From Haematobia irritans (taxonomy: Eukaryota; Arthropoda; Insecta; Diptera; Muscidae): 64,000 nt of DNA. Below the pieces are notes generated by a model. It made no database searches, had not been told where the DNA came from, and saw only the letters and a list, made by a program, of their open reading frames with translations. The DNA is taken from NCBI RefSeq assembly GCF_050003625.1, contig NC_134399.1, positions 42,982,671 to 43,046,670 on the forward strand. The letters are read 5' to 3'. The translations under genes were made by a program, and so were the position numbers. Positions 48,201 through 57,830 of this stretch are shown one piece after another. The first letter of the stretch is position 1, and each line of letters starts with the position of its first letter.

Positions 48201-48696
48201 AAAAATCACATAGAGCCAGATCTGCGCCAATACAGCTCACATTGGCACCTGTATCAATTAACCCAAGTTCCGAAAACTTTAAAAATTCGACTTTGGCATA
48301 ATATCGCAAATCCGTAGGATTCGCTACAATTCCAGATACCAAAAGCTTTCTTGACATTTTCCTTAAATGCCAATATTTCCTCATTCTTAAAGTTGATCTT
48401 TTGGGTTTTGAAATTTCATTCAAATTGACGGACGCAGTATTGAATATGGCTCTTCGACGATTCATATAGTTTTCCATTCTCTCATGATAGGGTAAAATCG
48501 GACGCAGCAAAGGGGGTTTACTAAGATTACATTTACATTTATTCGTTATAGAAGGTCGCTTCAAAATGGTTATAATTTCAGTTGTTTCCTCAGATTTTCC
48601 TTCTTGATTGACATGGTTCAGAGGCGGAGCCAAATTTGTTGTCGTTCCTATTTTTGTTCCCTTGGCGGAACAAACGTATTCAAGTTTTTTGAGTTC
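45214..48696 (-). CDS. pol: Pol polyprotein (protease, RT, RNase H, integrase)
   Basis: Copies the element RNA and integrates the DNA. The frame is open from 48696 to a TAG at 45214-45216 and has no ATG start; it is reached by -1 frameshifting from gag at 48684-48690. Numbering from the codon at 48633: protease LIDTGA at 125-130; RT ~300-490 with D386 (KLDLKDAYWQ), FGLCNAP and YLDD (449-452); RNase H ~590-710 (D598 in CDAS, E638, D665 in VTDHASL). Integrase follows, with an HHCC zinc region (H799, H806, C836, C839) and catalytic D869, D929 (SDNGSQF) and E964, 34 residues between the last two by hand count. A GPY/F-like end lies near 1105-1139. No stops or frameshifts: probably functional. Confidence 0.95.
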   Translation of the reverse strand, partial: ELKKLEYVCSAKGTKIGTTTNLAPPLNHVNQEGKSEETTEIITILKRPSITNKCKCNLSKPPLLRPILPYHERMENYMNRRRAIFNTASVNLNEISKPKRSTLRMRKYWHLRKMSRKLLVSGIVANPTDLRYYAKVEFLKFSELGLIDTGANVSCIGADLALCDFSQFSNYVKFRTYAKTADGKPQVVIGWLDVELRFKNQTNRIKLFIIPSLSQRLILGIDFCRVFKIFDNIIASVDMFNIKDMKDIPKISFEPSVTSEKVVEDTSPTIPIDVYYPLSTLQRHQLDTVISLFPNFEKQGLGRTSFIKHSIDVGNATPVKQRFYPVSPAVEKVIYKEVDRMLSLGVIEPSNSEWSSPMRLVLKPNKVRLCLDARKLNLVTRKDAYPLPSIEGIFARLPKAHLISKLDLKDAYWQIALDDKSKAYTAFTIPGRPLYQFVVMPFGLCNAPQTMCRLMDEIIPSDLRHSVFGYLDDLVIVSEDFETHLEVLIRIASQFRRANLTLNVSKSKFCVTRVNYLGYVIGNGGISTDPEKVSAIVKWPVPKNLKQVRGFLGLAGWYRRFIENFSSVVFPITEVLSTKKKFVWTTEAELAFQKIKSLLTTAPVLINPDFNRKFYIHCDASDYGVGAVLVQLDDEQNERPIAYMSRKLNSAQRNYSVTERECLAAIEAIRKFRCYVEMQDFEVVTDHASLVWLMRQQNLSGRLARWTLELQSYKFTVSHRKGKEHIVPDALSRMFEGEICSLESIGPEVDLSSTHFDDDDYLELQKKVTENSEKYPDIKIVDKYVYIRTEHYTGDESQERQAWKLWIPLHLRSQLMRRAHDSPLSSHGGTFKTLELIRRLFYWPGMVRDVRNYVKSCEICKMSKHPNQVLRPPMGYQAISIRPFQRFYVDLLGPYPRSRSGFIGLLIVLDHHSKFHWLCPVRKFTASVIQEFLEKQIFHIYGVPETIVSDNGSQFKANNFNAFLTSYGVNHMYTAIYSPQANASERVNRSIIAGIRAYLKKDHRLWDLQLSAISCSLRNAYHQTINTSPYHALFGFNMITHGSSYALLKNLNLLDEPCANLTRDDVLQNGRQDIRKHIRKAYETNQKQYNLRSRLPTFKIGQEVFRRNFAQSSMEKGFNAKLSPVFLKARIRAKVGNHYYILEDLEGKDLGIFHAKDIRS

Positions 48697-50300
48697 TTAG
48701 AACTGCAATTAGCACAATTTGGTTTATAAATATTTTTTGTGCCACAGCCATAGCAAAATATTTGCCTGTCTTGAACACAATCATGCCAATGGTGCCCCGT
48801 GTCGTCGCAATTCCAGCATCTGGCCGGATACGGGAAACTTCGAATAGCCTCAACTGATAATGGCGTCTCGACAGATTCATTTCCCATATCTGAAGAACAA
48901 TCTATATCCGCAATATGTTTGCGTGGAGGATACTTTTGAGTCCCTCTTCCTAAAAGGTTACGCTTTACGTAATCATCATTTAAAAAATGCTCTCGGATTT
49001 GAACGAGCCTTCGTAATTCAGATACAGAAGTTATGTGTACATACAAAAGTTCTTGGCGGATTTCTGGCCTTAAATTCCTGGACAGGATTTCTATCAAATC
49101 CGCTTCAGACATAGGCGAGGGCAATCGGTCTAACATGCCGGAAACCGCTTCAAAAAATGCATCAAATGATTCGTTTGGTTTCTGCTTCCTATTGCGTACT
49201 TCTTCCCGAATATCATATGATGACCTGCTATCTCGATATTGAGCGCGTATGCTCTCACAGAAATGTTCCCACTGAACAGATCGAACTCTTTTGCGGTAAC
49301 GCCAATACCAGTCTCTGGCCTTTCCGCATAACAAAATTTGAAGATTTCTGCATATAGCTGAGAAATCCCCATTAAAGGTATCATCCGTCAGAGATTGAAC
49401 ACGGTACAGAAATTCGTCAATATTTAGACCTTCCGGTGTCCCGTCAAATTTCAAATTCCAACTCTGTACGATAGCAGAAATTTTATCGAAAGTAAATGAC
49501 ATTCGTACAGAACTAGGGGTAGTCGAAACTCCATTTACATGGTTATCAGGAGATAAAATATTCGGAATATTTGTCATTGGTCTATCCGGGTTAAGTTCAT
49601 TCCTTGGCCTTATTGGATCCAAGTCGTAATCATCCTGCCGTCTGGGCAGATCCAGGGAACAATCATTTGCATGACCAGGATTTGGTCGCTGTGAATGTTG
49701 AGGTATGATATTAAGACTTCCTAATAATCGGGTCAACGTTTGCTCAATCATATGATTGATTTGCCCATAGTCAACACTGGCAGTCCCATTGTTGTCATTG
49801 GCCTTATTAGGAGTTCGAGTCGAGTTAGGAGGATTATTGTACGAATTCCGATTTGGCGTACGCTCATTGTTATCTTGTGTAACATTAAGTGACTGATTTT
49901 GTTGTGATAGTGTCCTACTTCTTGTGTTATAATAACCCTTTCCACCTCCTCTGCCCCTCCCTCTATGGGAATGTTTAGGTATCGTCCCGCTTGGATGTGG
50001 TTGGTTACCGTCAGAATTAGTACCGTTAGCAGATGCTCCGATATCTACAACGGGTAAGCCTGTCGCAAGGAAATCATACTTCCTGAGTTCAGATAACTGA
50101 AAGACCCTTTTACATATTGGACATTCTGAAGAAGATTCTAGATATGTCTCTATGCAAGGTCGATGAAATATATGGCCACATTCACTTATAATTAGACAAT
50201 CTTGTGAGCTAATGATTTGCTCACCACAAATTGTACAAATCAAGTCAGCATTATTTTGCACCAAACTGTTCGAAATCGGCGGCGTACGAGCAAGGGCCAT
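48648..50300 (-). CDS. gag: Gag with N-terminal RING-H2 finger
   Basis: Structural protein that packages the element RNA. I start it at the ATG at 50300 (G at -3 and +4); the open frame reaches 50342 but that codon is GTG. 550 residues. A RING-H2 finger comes first: C22, C25, C41, H43, H46, C49, C60, C63, spaced C-x2-C-x15-C-x-H-x2-H-x2-C-x10-C-x2-C. An RGG stretch follows (~113-122), then an Asn/Pro-rich linker, the retrotransposon Gag core (~265-470; LKFDGTPEGLNIDEFLYRVQ), and a CCHC knuckle CWNCDDTGHHWHDC (495-508). A second cysteine cluster CYGCGTKNIYKPNCANC is at 516-532. A RING usually means E3 ubiquitin ligase activity; here that is inference. It is in the same uninterrupted frame, so not an annotation join. 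Confidence 0.93.
   Translation of the reverse strand: MALARTPPISNSLVQNNADLICTICGEQIISSQDCLIISECGHIFHRPCIETYLESSSECPICKRVFQLSELRKYDFLATGLPVVDIGASANGTNSDGNQPHPSGTIPKHSHRGRGRGGGKGYYNTRSRTLSQQNQSLNVTQDNNERTPNRNSYNNPPNSTRTPNKANDNNGTASVDYGQINHMIEQTLTRLLGSLNIIPQHSQRPNPGHANDCSLDLPRRQDDYDLDPIRPRNELNPDRPMTNIPNILSPDNHVNGVSTTPSSVRMSFTFDKISAIVQSWNLKFDGTPEGLNIDEFLYRVQSLTDDTFNGDFSAICRNLQILLCGKARDWYWRYRKRVRSVQWEHFCESIRAQYRDSRSSYDIREEVRNRKQKPNESFDAFFEAVSGMLDRLPSPMSEADLIEILSRNLRPEIRQELLYVHITSVSELRRLVQIREHFLNDDYVKRNLLGRGTQKYPPRKHIADIDCSSDMGNESVETPLSVEAIRSFPYPARCWNCDDTGHHWHDCVQDRQIFCYGCGTKNIYKPNCANCSSKNSKNLNTFVPPREQK
48653..48690 (-). promoter_or_regulatory. -1 ribosomal frameshift signal
   Basis: The slippery heptamer A AAA AAC (48690-48684) is in register with gag codons AAA (48689) and AAC (48686). 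After a 9-base spacer comes an 8-bp perfect hairpin, TTTGTTCC (48674-48667) with GGAACAAA (48660-48653), loop GCCAAG. The gag stop is at 48648-48650 and pol is in the -1 frame. Site, spacing and frame all fit programmed frameshifting. Confidence 0.88.
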
Positions 50301-50951
50301 TTCGAATAACGCAAAAATTCTAATGAAAATTAAAATTTCCACAAATTATATTATCGAGAAATTTTCTAAAATGAGCGACTTTAAGAATTACTCTTAAAGT
50401 TATTCCAAATAACAAAATATATAGCATAATATGGTTTCCCTACTGATGGTGAATTTTTAAAATAGCGGTTGTAAAAACAAATCATTCATAGTCAATACCG
50501 AGCTTAAGAAAACAGGTATATGGTGTTGAACGTAAGCAAGAAAATACTTCATATATTAAAATAAACCAGCAAAGTCGTAAATATTCGATCAACTGACTTC
50601 TAGTTTTACTCCGGACAATGAGCTGCCTCCGGCGAAAACGTTGTATTCCAGGAGCTCAACTAGGGCTAATATCTAAATTGTAATACATTCGTATATCCTA
50701 GCCAAGTTCAACTACTTAAACTTGAAAAAAACCTAGAGTATGCTCCATTGAGTGAGAAAGGAAATATATAAATTTACGGTTGAATTACTCGAACTTTTTA
50801 CCCCTCAAGTATCCAAAAGATCCTGAAAATGTATATACTTTATTCCCAAACAATTTTACAAACAATCAAAGTTCTATCAAATCCAAGTATATAAATGAAA
50901 TCTAAAAATGAAATTTAATGTAGAACCGAAAAGATAAATAGTCACTTTCCG
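50301..50951 (-). promoter_or_regulatory. Retrotransposon 5' leader
   Basis: Untranslated leader between primer site and gag ATG. A possible splice acceptor, CCTGTTTTCTTAAG|C at 50503/50502, could pair with a donor in the LTR (52071/52070). Confidence 0.5.
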
Positions 50952-50971
50952 GCCCCACTTGTTGGGCGCCA
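50952..50971 (-). promoter_or_regulatory. Primer binding site, tRNA-Lys type
   Basis: Minus strand TGGCGCCCAACAAGTGGGGC, six bases inside the 5' LTR. The first 11 bases match the complement of insect tRNA-Lys 3' ends and the last GTGGGGC also agrees, with a 2-base insertion relative to TGGCGCCCAACGTGGGGC. Confidence 0.8.
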
Positions 50972-50977
50972 AATTAT

Positions 50978-53802
50978 TGTAATGAACACACAGTGTTTAT
51001 AAATAATTTTCCTTGGAAAATATCATGTCCTAATCTCTAAGAGTCATGAACTGGGGAGGACTTCGGGAGCCTTTAAAACTAGCTAATCAGTCAGTGCAGT
51101 GGGTTCGTGTCCTGCCATTTCATACTCAATTTTCCCACATTACAATAAATATTATATAGACTCCCTTTTTATTTAAAAAAATATAATACTGGAGGGACCA
51201 AATGATGCTAAAGATACTGAAAAAAAACTAAGCCCTGAAATTCTAGCATCACTATTTTTCTGAATCTGACTGAAAAACAAAATGGATTGACGAATGAATG
51301 ATCAACTACAAACTCAAGACATCTCCTGGTCTTATTTAGAGAGCCTGGCCTCACAACCCACCCTAACCTTTGGTCCTAAAGGCTTAATTTCATAGAACCC
51401 CATATCCGAAATTTTAGCAACCGACTACTTCACCATCGTTGTAGGAAAACACAAGAAATTATTTACCAATTCATGTTGACAGAATGTACATCTTATTTAT
51501 TAACCAAAAAAAATCAAAAGATGGAAAATAAGATTTCAGTAATAAAAATTATCATTAAATATACCATACTAATTTTTGAAATATAAAATTTTTTTAGAAT
51601 AGTAATAAAAAAATCAAAAGAGATTAAGGAAATAATTAAATCTATATAATTGTGAACAACTAATGCAGTGAATCAAATATATCATTTGTAGGGTATTTCA
51701 TGGAATGCAATTTATGAATGAATTTATCACAACAAAATAAAAAAAAAAGAAATGAAACGGTTATATGATTTTGCTATGCATCAAAACTCGTAAGAAAGAA
51801 ATTCGTTGAAAATTAATCAAGAACAAGCATAGTGAAGCAAATAGAAACAGAAAAAAATAACATTTCATTCATAACAAGAGAGCCTACATAAATGATAATC
51901 GGAGAGTAATGTATAACACTTCAACATAGAGTATGACACTTTATCAACAATTTACACATTCATTCATTACTCTTCGATCATCATTTATTTTTTCAATGCT
52001 AGTAGTCACGATAATGAAGTTCAAAATGTAATTATGTATGTAGCAATATAGCTAGTTATGACATACTCACGTTTCGATCAATGACTGCAGAGGCCTCCTT
52101 AGTTTTTTGTTCGACGTGCTGTTGCTAGAGGTTTAAAGGGTAAAGGGGTTGTTGTTTTGGAATGATGATTTTTGCGTTAGGATTTTTTTCTTATTCCAAT
52201 GAACTTCACATTTTTTGACTAGCGTTGAAATACTTACATATGCTAATTAAACTTAACTAATGTTGATGCTGTTTAATTTTACTTAATTCATGCCAAATGA
52301 TAATTAAATTCAGGATATTTGTTTTTTTATGATGATTCGTAGAGAGTTACTCTTTAGATTTTGCGTTATCAATGAAATGATTACATTTCAACGACACGAC
52401 GATGGAGTTTTCAAAACTTTATACTGGCTTATGAGAAACACATATAATATTTTCTACGAATTTTCCATAGAACCGTCACGATTTTCGAAGACTAATATCC
52501 GATATGGTAAAATTTAGTCCACCAGGTGAAAATAAATTAATAAATAATTTTTGTCTCGTCGATGATGCAACAATTACGTTTTGCTGCCTTCTGGCAGAAA
52601 TTCATTCACTAAACTGGCGAGTTGATGTTGATGAAAAAATGGAGATGAAGATCAATGCAACTAGAATAACGCAGCATCCCCACGAACATTAAGAGTGTAG
52701 TTCTTCTGGTGGTTTTTTGAAAAGCTTTGTGTAGATTTAAATCAACTTCAGTCAAATTTGTAGATGGAAGAAAATAACCACAAGCCGTATTTAGGTAGAT
52801 TTTATGGATTTTTCCTGGCTTCCAGATTTCATGCAAATTACAGGATTTTTTCCGTCTCTCAAAGAAATGTCCACCAAATGACGTCAATAAATTCCAAAAA
52901 AATGGGCTCGGAAAATTGCGGCAGCCACGTGGGCCGAATTTAATGTGGCCTCTTTTTATTTTTGCGTTTTTTTTGAAGACCAAGAATTTGGAGCTTGCAA
53001 ATACGAAAATTATGTTGTTTGCCCAAATTCTGTGTATAAAGGGCCACAAATTTCCGGGCAAGATACTGGAAAACCACATAAAAATTTTGTTAATTTTGCT
53101 GCCAAGATTCTTAATGATTTTCCAGAATTTTTGTAAAAAATTACCTTTCCTGTTTGTATGGCCGACTTAAATATTTCAAAGGGGAACAATATGAACTTAA
53201 AATCTTTTAAGATTTCTTTAATTTTATAAAAAATAATTTCCACTTTAGTTTCCCATGTTAATCGATTGAAAGCTCAAACAGAAAGGAAGTCGGAGAATCT
53301 ATCGCTGACTTAATAAAGCTGTAGAATTATCTGTCATAAGGTTCGAATTACCAATATCGCATGTCTATTAAAGAAATATGGTAGTTGCCACTTTAGCCGT
53401 CAGTACAAAAAAAAACGCTATTTCAGGAAAGAGCTAACAATGCTTATGTGGAATTGTGAAGGAAACTACTTGCCCATTTTTCTTCGGAATTGTTATATTA
53501 TTTTAATTTATTTTATTTATTTATGAATTTCTGTTATTTATGTTATTCATGCTATTTATTCATTTTATTTATTTATTTTATTTTGTTACCTATGTTATTT
53601 TATGTATATATTTTATTTCTTTATTTTATTTTATTTATATGTTTTAGTTATTCATTTTATTTTATAATTTTCTTATTATATATATATGTTTTTTTTTTTT
53701 TTTTAGTTTTATTTTTTCCTAATTTTTCATGAATAAGTATTCTAAAAAAATTTTAATAAATAAATTTAAACCATGAAATGTTTGTCTAAGGCGTTCATCA
53801 CA
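50978..53802 (-). repeat. 5' LTR (2825 bp)
   Basis: Near-identical to 42339-45162. On the sense strand it contains a strong splice-donor-like GAAAC|GTGAGTATG (52071/52070) and a 156-codon ORF (53079-52609). The AT-rich first 350 bases hold many AATAAA-like strings, so I do not assign U3/R/U5. Confidence 0.95.
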
Positions 53803-53862
53803 ATATTCTTTCTCTTGATGAAATTCGAAGGTGACGAAGCTGTGTCCATCTGTTTTTATCTA
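53803..53862 (+). mobile_element. Mini-me core fragment between two insertions
   Basis: ATATTCTTTCTCTTGATGAA-ATTCGAAGGTGACG-GTGTCCATCTG lines up with the core TATATATTCTGGGTCGTGGT-GAAATTCTGAGTC-ATGTCCGTCTG of sibling elements. It continues 41961-42338 across the LTR element and resumes at 61912. Confidence 0.5.
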
Positions 53863-54879
53863 CACAGATAAAAATAAGTTTGATAACCAATAACTTTTGT
53901 TTGAAAACCAACGACAAAATTTGTCAATTTTCCTGCAACAAATTAATTTTTAATTTTAATAACCATTATTACAAATAAGTTGTTAGCAATCCTTACTATC
54001 AGAAGGCAACAAATTATTTGTGTTCTCGACAACCTAATTTGTAAGTAGTTTGTTGAGCACCAAACATTACAAAACATTTGTTGTTGAACGTTGCTGCTAA
54101 CCCTCAATAAATATTTTTGAATTTGAACGAAAATATTTGTATATGGTTTATTGAACGTCTATTTATGATCTGTAACAAATTTTTTGGTGTCTTGACAAAA
54201 AATGTAATACCCTGTTTCTGTATGTCGAACGAAAACCCACACTGAAAAAACAATGAACCCTTTTCCATTGCAAAATGAACTAAACTGTAGTAATATTAAC
54301 CATGATTTAGCCCTTAAGATTTTTTTCAACTTGTCTAGTTTATAATTCTCTTAAATTTAAGTTAATCTATAACATTGTATTTTAGTTCATTTTTACAACA
54401 CCATAAGATTTATATACCCCTACCAAGTTAAAAAGTCAGTATTATTTTGGTTTACCTGTTTATTTTTTGGGAAACCCGATAATAAAAGTGGTTAACAGTC
54501 TCTTTAAAATGTCGACGACTAAACTATTTTTAAATCAATCATTCCACAGTACAGAGAAATTAAATAATTAAAGGAACAACAGCCCGTTTTACAATTATGA
54601 AAATTTTCATACATTAAAATTCAACTTTCTTTAAGCAAAAGTACTTTATTATAAAAACTTATGATGAGAGTTCCTAATACAATGTTTTTGTGAATAAAAA
54701 TTATGACCACGTGGAACAAGAAAGTAGTTTATTTTAACTCGCTATTTGGACATTTTGACTTTTCCTTAGTTTTTTATTCATCGTTAGTATATTCACATAT
54801 CTTGCTGAAAAAAATGGAAGGAATAATGAAAATTGTTAAAAATTAACATGTAATAAAATATAATTTTTAATCTCTTTAA

Positions 54880-55800
54880 ATTAGCTTGTAACTTACCATA
54901 TTTGGGGGCATTTTATTAAATGGTGTAAGGAATTCAACTTTTCTTAGATAAACGTACCTCATAAAGTTTGTACCTGAAACAAGAAATAATGAATTAAGTA
55001 ATATATTAACTCATAAAACTGTGTTATTATCGATGTGAAGGACATAATACAATAAATATTATTGTCAAAAGAAAGCCAAAGTTTTAATATAAAACTTACC
55101 AATTCTCTATTAAATTGTACGCTGAGGTTAAAAAGTTATCGAAATTCATTTGGGGATACTCTGAAATTAAATATTTATTTTTTACATTAAATAGAAAACA
55201 TTAAATTGGTTTCCAAAAAATCTAATTAAAGAAATAATATGCATAAAAAAACTAAATATTCTGGTTAAAAGAATGTTAAAGAAAGCTTACCAATTCATAA
55301 AAATGTTTCCAAATTGTTATTCTGAAATTAAATATTTGTTTTTTACAATAAAAATATTGAATTTGTTTCCAAAAATATTTGATTATTGTAATACTAAAAT
55401 AAGGTATTAAAAACCTGTAATTTTTGACAATAAAAGGTCATAAAAATTTAAATATTCTAGTGAAAAGAAAGCCAATTTTTAAAAGAAAACTTACCACTTC
55501 TCTATTAAATTATACGCTGAGGAGGAATATAAAAATATGTCCGAATCCATCTTGGGGTTGCTCTGAAATTAAATATTTTTTTTACAACAAAGAAAAACAA
55601 TAAACTAGTTTCCAAAAAAAAAAAAAAATAATAATAATTAGCAAATAATGATATAAATAAAAAATATCCTTTTTAAAAGAAAACCACATTGAAAAAGAAC
55701 TCTTACCTATTTATCATTAAACTATACGCTGAGGTGTAACAAACAATTTTCCAAATTCATCTGGAGTTACTCTGAAATTGAATATTTATTTTTTACATTG
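54880..55800. repeat. Diverged ~180-bp tandem repeats
   Basis: The phrase CTTACC-ATTCTCTATTAAATT-ACGCTGAGG then CTCTGAAATTAAATATTT recurs at about 55100, 55290, 55495 and 55705. Non-coding. Confidence 0.6.
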
Positions 55801-56033
55801 AATAATAAAAATTAAATTAGATAAAACAATTTCAATATACTTTCCATTTCAGCATTTTTTCCTAAATATTGAACATTCTTAATAACTTTTTTTCTAAGCT
55901 ACCGATCATCACTTCGCCATCGTACATCTCATCGCTAAAATATTAATAACTTTCATTTCAAAGTTTTAATAAACAAACACCAATATATGTCTAAAAAAAC
56001 TAAAATATTCCATACCTTTATATTCCCTTGTTA

Positions 56034-57473
56034 CACCCAGAAAAAAGTGACCCCTTCTTTAAGTTAAAATGAACTCATTGTGAAGAAAGTTGAACTTCGT
56101 ATAGCGCCAAAGACATTTTTATTTGTTTGAACGATGTGATTTTCGTAGAAATTAGGAATAATGCATTCCATATATTAGTTAACATTTTCCTATATTTATA
56201 CACCACTATACTACAGAATGAAAAAATTTAACTAATTTTAATTCATATATGGAATGATTTTATTGAAATTTTTTCATTCATTTCGACAAATCTTACACAT
56301 TTGTGGTAAAACTTTTACTTCATAATTAGAACTGCTTACCTTCATTTTGAAATACAATTTTATTTATTTCTATAAGCAATTTTATCTTCAATAAAAGACA
56401 TGTTTTATTAATATATTGAATATATTTATTAAGAATCAACAGCATCGAATCTCTTTGAAATATTAGTTTATTATTCCACTATTTCCAATTTCCGTGTGAT
56501 ATTATCAACTGTAAAACGCACTTTTTCTTCTTCTTGTACTTTTCACTTTTCATATGTTGCTGCCTAACGATTTTGTCCTCCTTTTACAATTTCAATACCT
56601 ACAAATATAAAAAAATCATAAAACATTTTTGTTGCAAAAGGTTAGCGTCACTGAATATTACCTGATAATTGAAGATTCCAAAATGAAGACAAATGAAAGG
56701 GTTGTTATTCTGCTGGTGTTTTCTTTCTTTATACACTATCACGAACATTGATAGATTTATTTAAAAAAAAAAACGAAAATTTTTCTCACTAATTTAAAAT
56801 AACAAATATTTTATATATTTTATTTGTTATTTATTATATTATTTTACCATATTATTTTTTAACAATCTCTCCGTATACCAAAACAACGCGATTCCAACTA
56901 AAAAAACAACCGACGCGCAAACATATCGATTACACCCACGCGCAAACACATCGATTACGATGACAGGTATCGATTACAGGTAGACAATAGAAATTTAGGA
57001 AAATTTCCTATATTCTAACAAGTGTGTTTCCTTAAGTTTTGAAAGGATTGCATACTTCTTAGTACGAATGAACTAAAATATTTTTCTATGCCAAGTGTTG
57101 TTCGTATGTATGAAAAACTTTCTATTATAAAGGAAGTCGCAATTATCATTTTATAAGAAATTTTACTAATTTTTAAGAAACTTGGTTTTAGTTCGGTTTT
57201 TGTTTATTTTTACGAATGCTTTGTTATCGGTGAATAAAATTTTCTTTTTCAGTAGTAAATTCTTATACCCAGCGAAGAAAATAGTATGAGTAAAATTCCA
57301 TGCCTTATTCTAGTTAATGAACTATTCCTAACTGCTTACAGTTTAGGATTTTTTTACTGAAACGAGTAAATTTTATTATTTTTCACAAAAATTTACCTTA
57401 ATGGAAATAAAATGGATAAACTATATTGATGAAAATTTTTTCCTTTAGTTTCGAAGGCACTTTTTTCTGGGTG
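56034..57473. mobile_element. CACCCAG MITE, copy B, uninterrupted
   Basis: TA (56032-56033), CACCCAGAAAAAAGTGACCC ... CACTTTTTTCTGGGTG, TA (57474-57475). 1440 bp and colinear with copy A minus its nested MITE. Confidence 0.88.
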
Positions 57474-57629
57474 TACATACTTGCTAAAAAGATGCAACTG
57501 CCCACGCCAACGCCAACTATATAACTGAAGCATGCCAAACAAAACCAAGCAAAACCAAAACATTCCTACAAAAACAAAAACACATGTGCCTTCATTGAAA
57601 ACAACACCTCATCCAGACCAAAGACAATA

Positions 57630-57830
57630 AACTTGAGGAAGTTAGGAAATTGGCTTGCGTCATGCCAAATGTTTCGTGCACATAATTTCTTTTTATTTGC
57701 ATTTTAATGCTATGTCAATACTTGTCGTATACGTGTTTGGTTCGAGTATGAAACTAACACGGTAAATGGTTTGATCTCCTCAGTAACCAATTTCCTATCT
57801 TCCTATAATTTATTGTCTTGGATCCAGACA
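57630..57830. repeat. Foldback-family fragment
   Basis: TTGTCGTATACGTGTTTGGT and GTAAATGGTTTGATCTCCTC match 37020-37100 in inverse. Confidence 0.6.

Larger units (their letters stand above)
42339..53802 (-). mobile_element. Ty3/gypsy LTR retrotransposon with RING-bearing Gag, 11.46 kb
   Basis: A complete element on the minus strand: 5' LTR 50978-53802, primer site 50952-50971, gag 50300-48648, pol to 45214, 3' LTR 42339-45162. It is flanked by ATAT duplications (42335-42338 and 53803-53806). The Pol order protease-RT-RNase H-integrase defines Ty3/gypsy. The RT neighbourhood (FGLCNAPQTMCRLMDEIIP), long LTRs and Lys-type primer suggest the Osvaldo/Ulysses group; that placement is from memory. 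No env ORF. Near-identical LTRs indicate a recent insertion. Confidence 0.93.

Noticed and set aside
48633..48635. Independent start of pol near 48633
   Set aside because: The codon is TTG and the frame is open upstream to 48696; the frameshift signal explains expression.
50340..50342. Gag start at 50342
   Set aside because: The codon is GTG; the first ATG in frame, in good context, is at 50300.
42339..53802. Endogenous retrovirus with an envelope gene
   Set aside because: Only 51 bases lie between the pol stop and the 3' LTR and there is no third ORF; this is a retrotransposon lacking env.
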